Position numbers and translations under genes: made by a program
From: Harmothoe impar
Lineage: Eukaryota > Annelida > Polychaeta > Phyllodocida > Polynoidae
Length of the DNA: 64,000 nucleotides
Assembly: GCA_947462335.1 (NCBI GenBank)
Contig: OX381705.1
Coordinates: forward strand, 48,924,898 to 48,988,897
Direction: 5' to 3'
Notes under the pieces: model-generated
The model's input: the letters and a program-made list of their open reading frames with translations, nothing else
The model's database searches: none
Told to the model about the DNA's origin: nothing
Part shown: positions 61,551-64,000 of the stretch, in pieces
Layout of the letters: every line of letters starts with the position of its first letter
Numbering within the stretch: position 1 is the first letter of the stretch

Positions 61551-62099
61551 AACGACTGGAGGAATTGTAGAGCTTGAACTGAATCTAGTCCTGTGCCTCT
61601 TGCTTGGGCATGTTTTGTTTACATTACCCCAGGGCTCTACCTGCTGCTGTGATTTTGAATGCCTCATAGTAGGCCTAATACAAGCCTTAGCATATGACTA
61701 TGACAGATACCTCAGCTTAAATATATACTAAGCACCAATGATGAAATGATAGACTTAGGAAACCGTGCCAAAATCGAGACATTTATGTTTATACACCTGA
61801 ATCAACAAAGGGTCAAGTATCCATGAAGAATCTGCTGATAGTGCTGAACTATGAAGGAACTTCAGGCTTATAGACTATTACTAATAGGCCATGTGATTCA
61901 AAAGAAGGAAGACTTGCTTCTTTTCAAAATGGACAAAGAATAACACTCCAAAAAAGCGACGACAAAGTCATTTCGACTTTAACGGCCCCCTGCCAATATG
62001 GGGCCACCAAATCCTCCCAAAGGTTTTGATCAATCTCTCACTTGTGTCTCATTTGAGACGCATTTCAACTGCATTCATGTTCTGCTTTGTCCCCTACAG
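61551..62099 (+). other. Possible 3' UTR and intron
   Basis: No coding features. It ends in a strong acceptor (tgctttgtcccctacag) for the exon at 62100. Confidence 0.5.
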
Positions 62100-62131
62100 G
62101 TAGAGGGTCGGCCAGTTCCAGGTGACAATAG
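62100..62131 (+). CDS. 32-nt micro-exon
   Basis: Bounded by a strong acceptor (cccctacag) and a strong donor (AATAG|GTGAGTATGG), it reads VEGRPVPGDN plus two bases. The leftover phase joins the next exon without a stop. Could follow the exon at 57053-57175 (phase 0) or a weak donor in the 61197 frame. Confidence 0.45.
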
Positions 62132-62346
62132 GTGAGTATGGCTTGTCAGGGGGGTGTGTGACAGGGTGAGACCACGCCCCCTTCTACACGCTATGGACCA
62201 CGCCCACCCACGTTGCCGACTGACCGCCGCGCCCCGGCCACCGAATGTGGCTGTTCTGCTGTGAGGGTGCCTATACAAATGTATTGAGATACCCGGTTCT
62301 AAATTAAGGCCATTAATACTTCTTTATTGTATTATTGCCCATACAG

Positions 62347-62390
62347 ATATGGATGTCTTCCCCTAGACAGGGAATATGGGTTAAATGGTA
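62347..62390 (+). CDS. 44-nt micro-exon
   Basis: Acceptor attgcccatacag, then a frame continuing the previous exon as (R)YGCLPLDREYGLNG to a donor GTATGT (62391); GTAGTA at 62388 is an alternative that keeps the same frame. Confidence 0.42.
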
Positions 62391-62466
62391 GTATGTAGTA
62401 TGTAACACATTGTAGTTAGGCTTAAACCTTTATTGTTTTCATTATACTATTACAATTAATTTCCAG

Positions 62467-62699
62467 TGGTGGACGCGATGGGATGCACCCATGATGGGCA
62501 CACTCGCGTCTGCCAAAAGCTTATTAAAGCCATTTCACTATTCTGGACTCCGATTACCTCACCGATAGGGGGCGTCATCCCTTTTTATGCAACAGCCTGC
62601 GCCCTTTTCTTTCCGAAACCCTGGATCCGCCATTTTAATTTTCACTATATCATAATTCGAACACACCACCTGGACGTCCTTTGTAAAGGACGAGGCTGA
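62467..62699 (+). CDS. Candidate terminal exon
   Basis: Acceptor attacaattaatttccag followed by (M)VDAMGCTHDGHTRVCQKLI in the phase of the previous exon, open to a stop at 62697-62699. The second half (SPIGGVIPFYATACALFF...) looks like non-coding or repeat DNA read through, so the real exon may end earlier. A conflicting reading on the minus strand is a first exon: AAAATGGCGGATCC, with ATG at 62633-62631, runs 23 codons to a donor CG|GTGAGG at 62562; AAAATGGCGG also resembles a YY1 site. Confidence 0.33.
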
Positions 62700-62829
62700 C
62701 ATACTCAAGATACTATCCTCGGGTGTACCCTGTTTACCACTCGGCCTCGGACTATATGTATAGTCTATACAGTCAGACTTAAATCAGGTGTTTGTCTCAC
62801 CATATCTTATTATCAACCTGCTATACGAT

Positions 62830-62967
62830 AGATAGACTATGGTTGTGAAAAGGTATGTAGAATTAGCCACAGGCTGCTGGTGGGTCCAGGCGAGGGCGAA
62901 GCTCAAGTCGCCCTACCAGCAAGCTGTGGTTAATCTTGCTCACCTTTTCATAACCATTGTCTATCTG
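62830..62967. repeat. Foldback element (AGATAGAC ends)
   Basis: Arms 62830-62881 (agatagactatggttgtgaa...) and 62915-62967 (...ttcataaccattgtctatct) are inverted with a few mismatches; an inner GGGCGA/TCGCCC stem tops the loop. Same outer bases as 22355-22488. Confidence 0.8.
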
Positions 62968-62993
62968 TTTTAAACCATGGTATGCAAGGGGCG

Positions 62994-63135
62994 ACCCAGC
63001 TAACAAAAAAACGTTATTTACCTCAAAATAACGTTTTGAATTGTACATGTCACACTAAAGAGCCTTAGAAAAACGTTGACATATAACATTATATAACGTT
63101 ATAAAATGGTGTATAACGTTATCTGTTTACTGGGG
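62994..63135. mobile_element. AACGTT-rich MITE, copy 2
   Basis: Ends acccagctaac and gtttactggg are inverted; the interior has many AACGTT palindromes. Relative of 27713-27833. It lies 27 bases from the foldback. Confidence 0.65.
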
Positions 63136-63525
63136 AAGCCTTTGTCTTAGCTGTCCACCGTAGTTTAAGCATGTATAACCGACACTGGGCCCCTATGCCT
63201 CTCCCTTTCTCAGTTTCCCTGTCACCACAGAAGGTCTGATAGTCGGGTTCGTTTACCCAGCTCAGGGTAGGCCTATATTTGTATCTAGCATATGCACTGC
63301 CTGTGCCTCTGTCCATTTTGGGATGATTAATGCACTTATTGTGACCATAGGAAAAATAGCATGATAACTCTAAATGGGGAGGGGGGCATATCTCTTGACA
63401 AATCACGAGTTCGATTTGTCAACTGTAAGTAGTATATGAAACTGTGATTTTTCAGCTGGACTGAATCGGCTCTCAATAAAGGGTATCCTTTATAATGCAG
63501 CATACAGCTATTGAATGCGTCCCCT

Positions 63526-63534
<9 letters not shown>
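63136..63534. other. Sequence without recognised genes
   Basis: No exon or element recognised. Confidence 0.45.
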
Positions 63535-63591
<57 letters not shown>

Positions 63592-63621
63592 CTCCCACTC
63601 TGTCTGTCTGCCTCTCTCTCT
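63535..63621. repeat. (CT)n microsatellite
   Basis: About 27 uninterrupted CT units (63535-63588) and a degenerate tail. Open frames here are repeat artefacts. Confidence 0.98.
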
Positions 63622-64000
63622 CAATACGCAACACAACTCGTGCTTTGTAGCATACCTTTATTAATACTATTATGTAATAGTAACTGTATGTACATATTCG
63701 AATTAACTGAAATACCATTTCATCATTTACAACATTACCCCGTGAAAGCCAAGACAGAATATCTAATGGGTTATTGTATAAAAACATGGATTATTTACAC
63801 ATACAAGTCTTTGACTAGGTCATTAGAATGATATATATTTACAACTCAAAAAGAGCAGATCGCATAGAGCAAATTGAATAACTAAAATATCATCATAGAT
63901 TATAGGTGGTCCTGTTCCTATCCCATCTAGCCTAGTGTCAGAGTAACACATCCGTTTTTTTAAATGCCAGTTCCTAGCTATTGGAAGTATCATTTACAGA
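63622..64000. other. Sequence without recognised genes
   Basis: AT-rich; nothing recognised. Confidence 0.45.

Overview
The window reads as nuclear DNA of an invertebrate animal: long non-coding stretches, GT-AG introns, small terminal-inverted-repeat (TIR) elements, a LINE 3' end, microsatellites, and no operon or ribosome-binding-site structure. I cannot place the species. Almost all short open frames are chance or repeat-derived; the genes below were found by joining exons across splice sites.

The organising gene is on the minus strand. A 42-nt first coding exon (56212-56253, MAASAVYLLDAKGK) ends at a GTGAGT donor. A second exon (344-500, starting VLICRNYRGDVDM) follows a pyrimidine-rich acceptor, in the matching phase 0. 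Together they give the N-terminus of the medium (mu) subunit of the clathrin adaptor AP-1. If they belong to one gene, positions 501-56211 are a single 55.7-kb intron and the rest of the gene lies left of position 1.

Inside that intron, from left to right: a possible in-phase 117-nt cassette exon (6104-6220); a possible small plus-strand gene with an ETS-motif promoter (7188-7918); a multi-copy tandem segmental array (about 13.1-21.7 kb) with exon-like conserved blocks and a recent 1,287-bp duplication; a truncated LINE (25.6-26.2 kb); a second, older segmental duplication (28.6-33.3 kb); and many paired TIR/foldback elements. The element families include a composite TIR plus foldback element present twice in opposite orientation (4.0-4.7 and 31.9-32.3 kb), a TA-flanked family (40.3 and 45.7 kb), a GGCCAAA-ended family (25.1 and 44.3 kb), an AACGTT-rich family (27.7 and 63.0 kb), a nested GACGACC/GTCATTNTGAC-rich element (42.3-43.7 kb), a TIR element carrying a tRNA-like SINE head (36.7-37.4 kb), and a probable solo LTR (44.9-45.7 kb).

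Right of the AP-1 mu start lies a GC-richer, CG-containing stretch (56.65-57.85 kb), likely its promoter. A divergent plus-strand gene may start there (57053) and continue in small phase-compatible exons at 62.1-62.7 kb. Between them are a bipolar minisatellite hairpin (58.6-59.0 kb) and an intronless 117-codon coiled-coil frame (61197-61550), which is the best uninterrupted coding sequence in the window.
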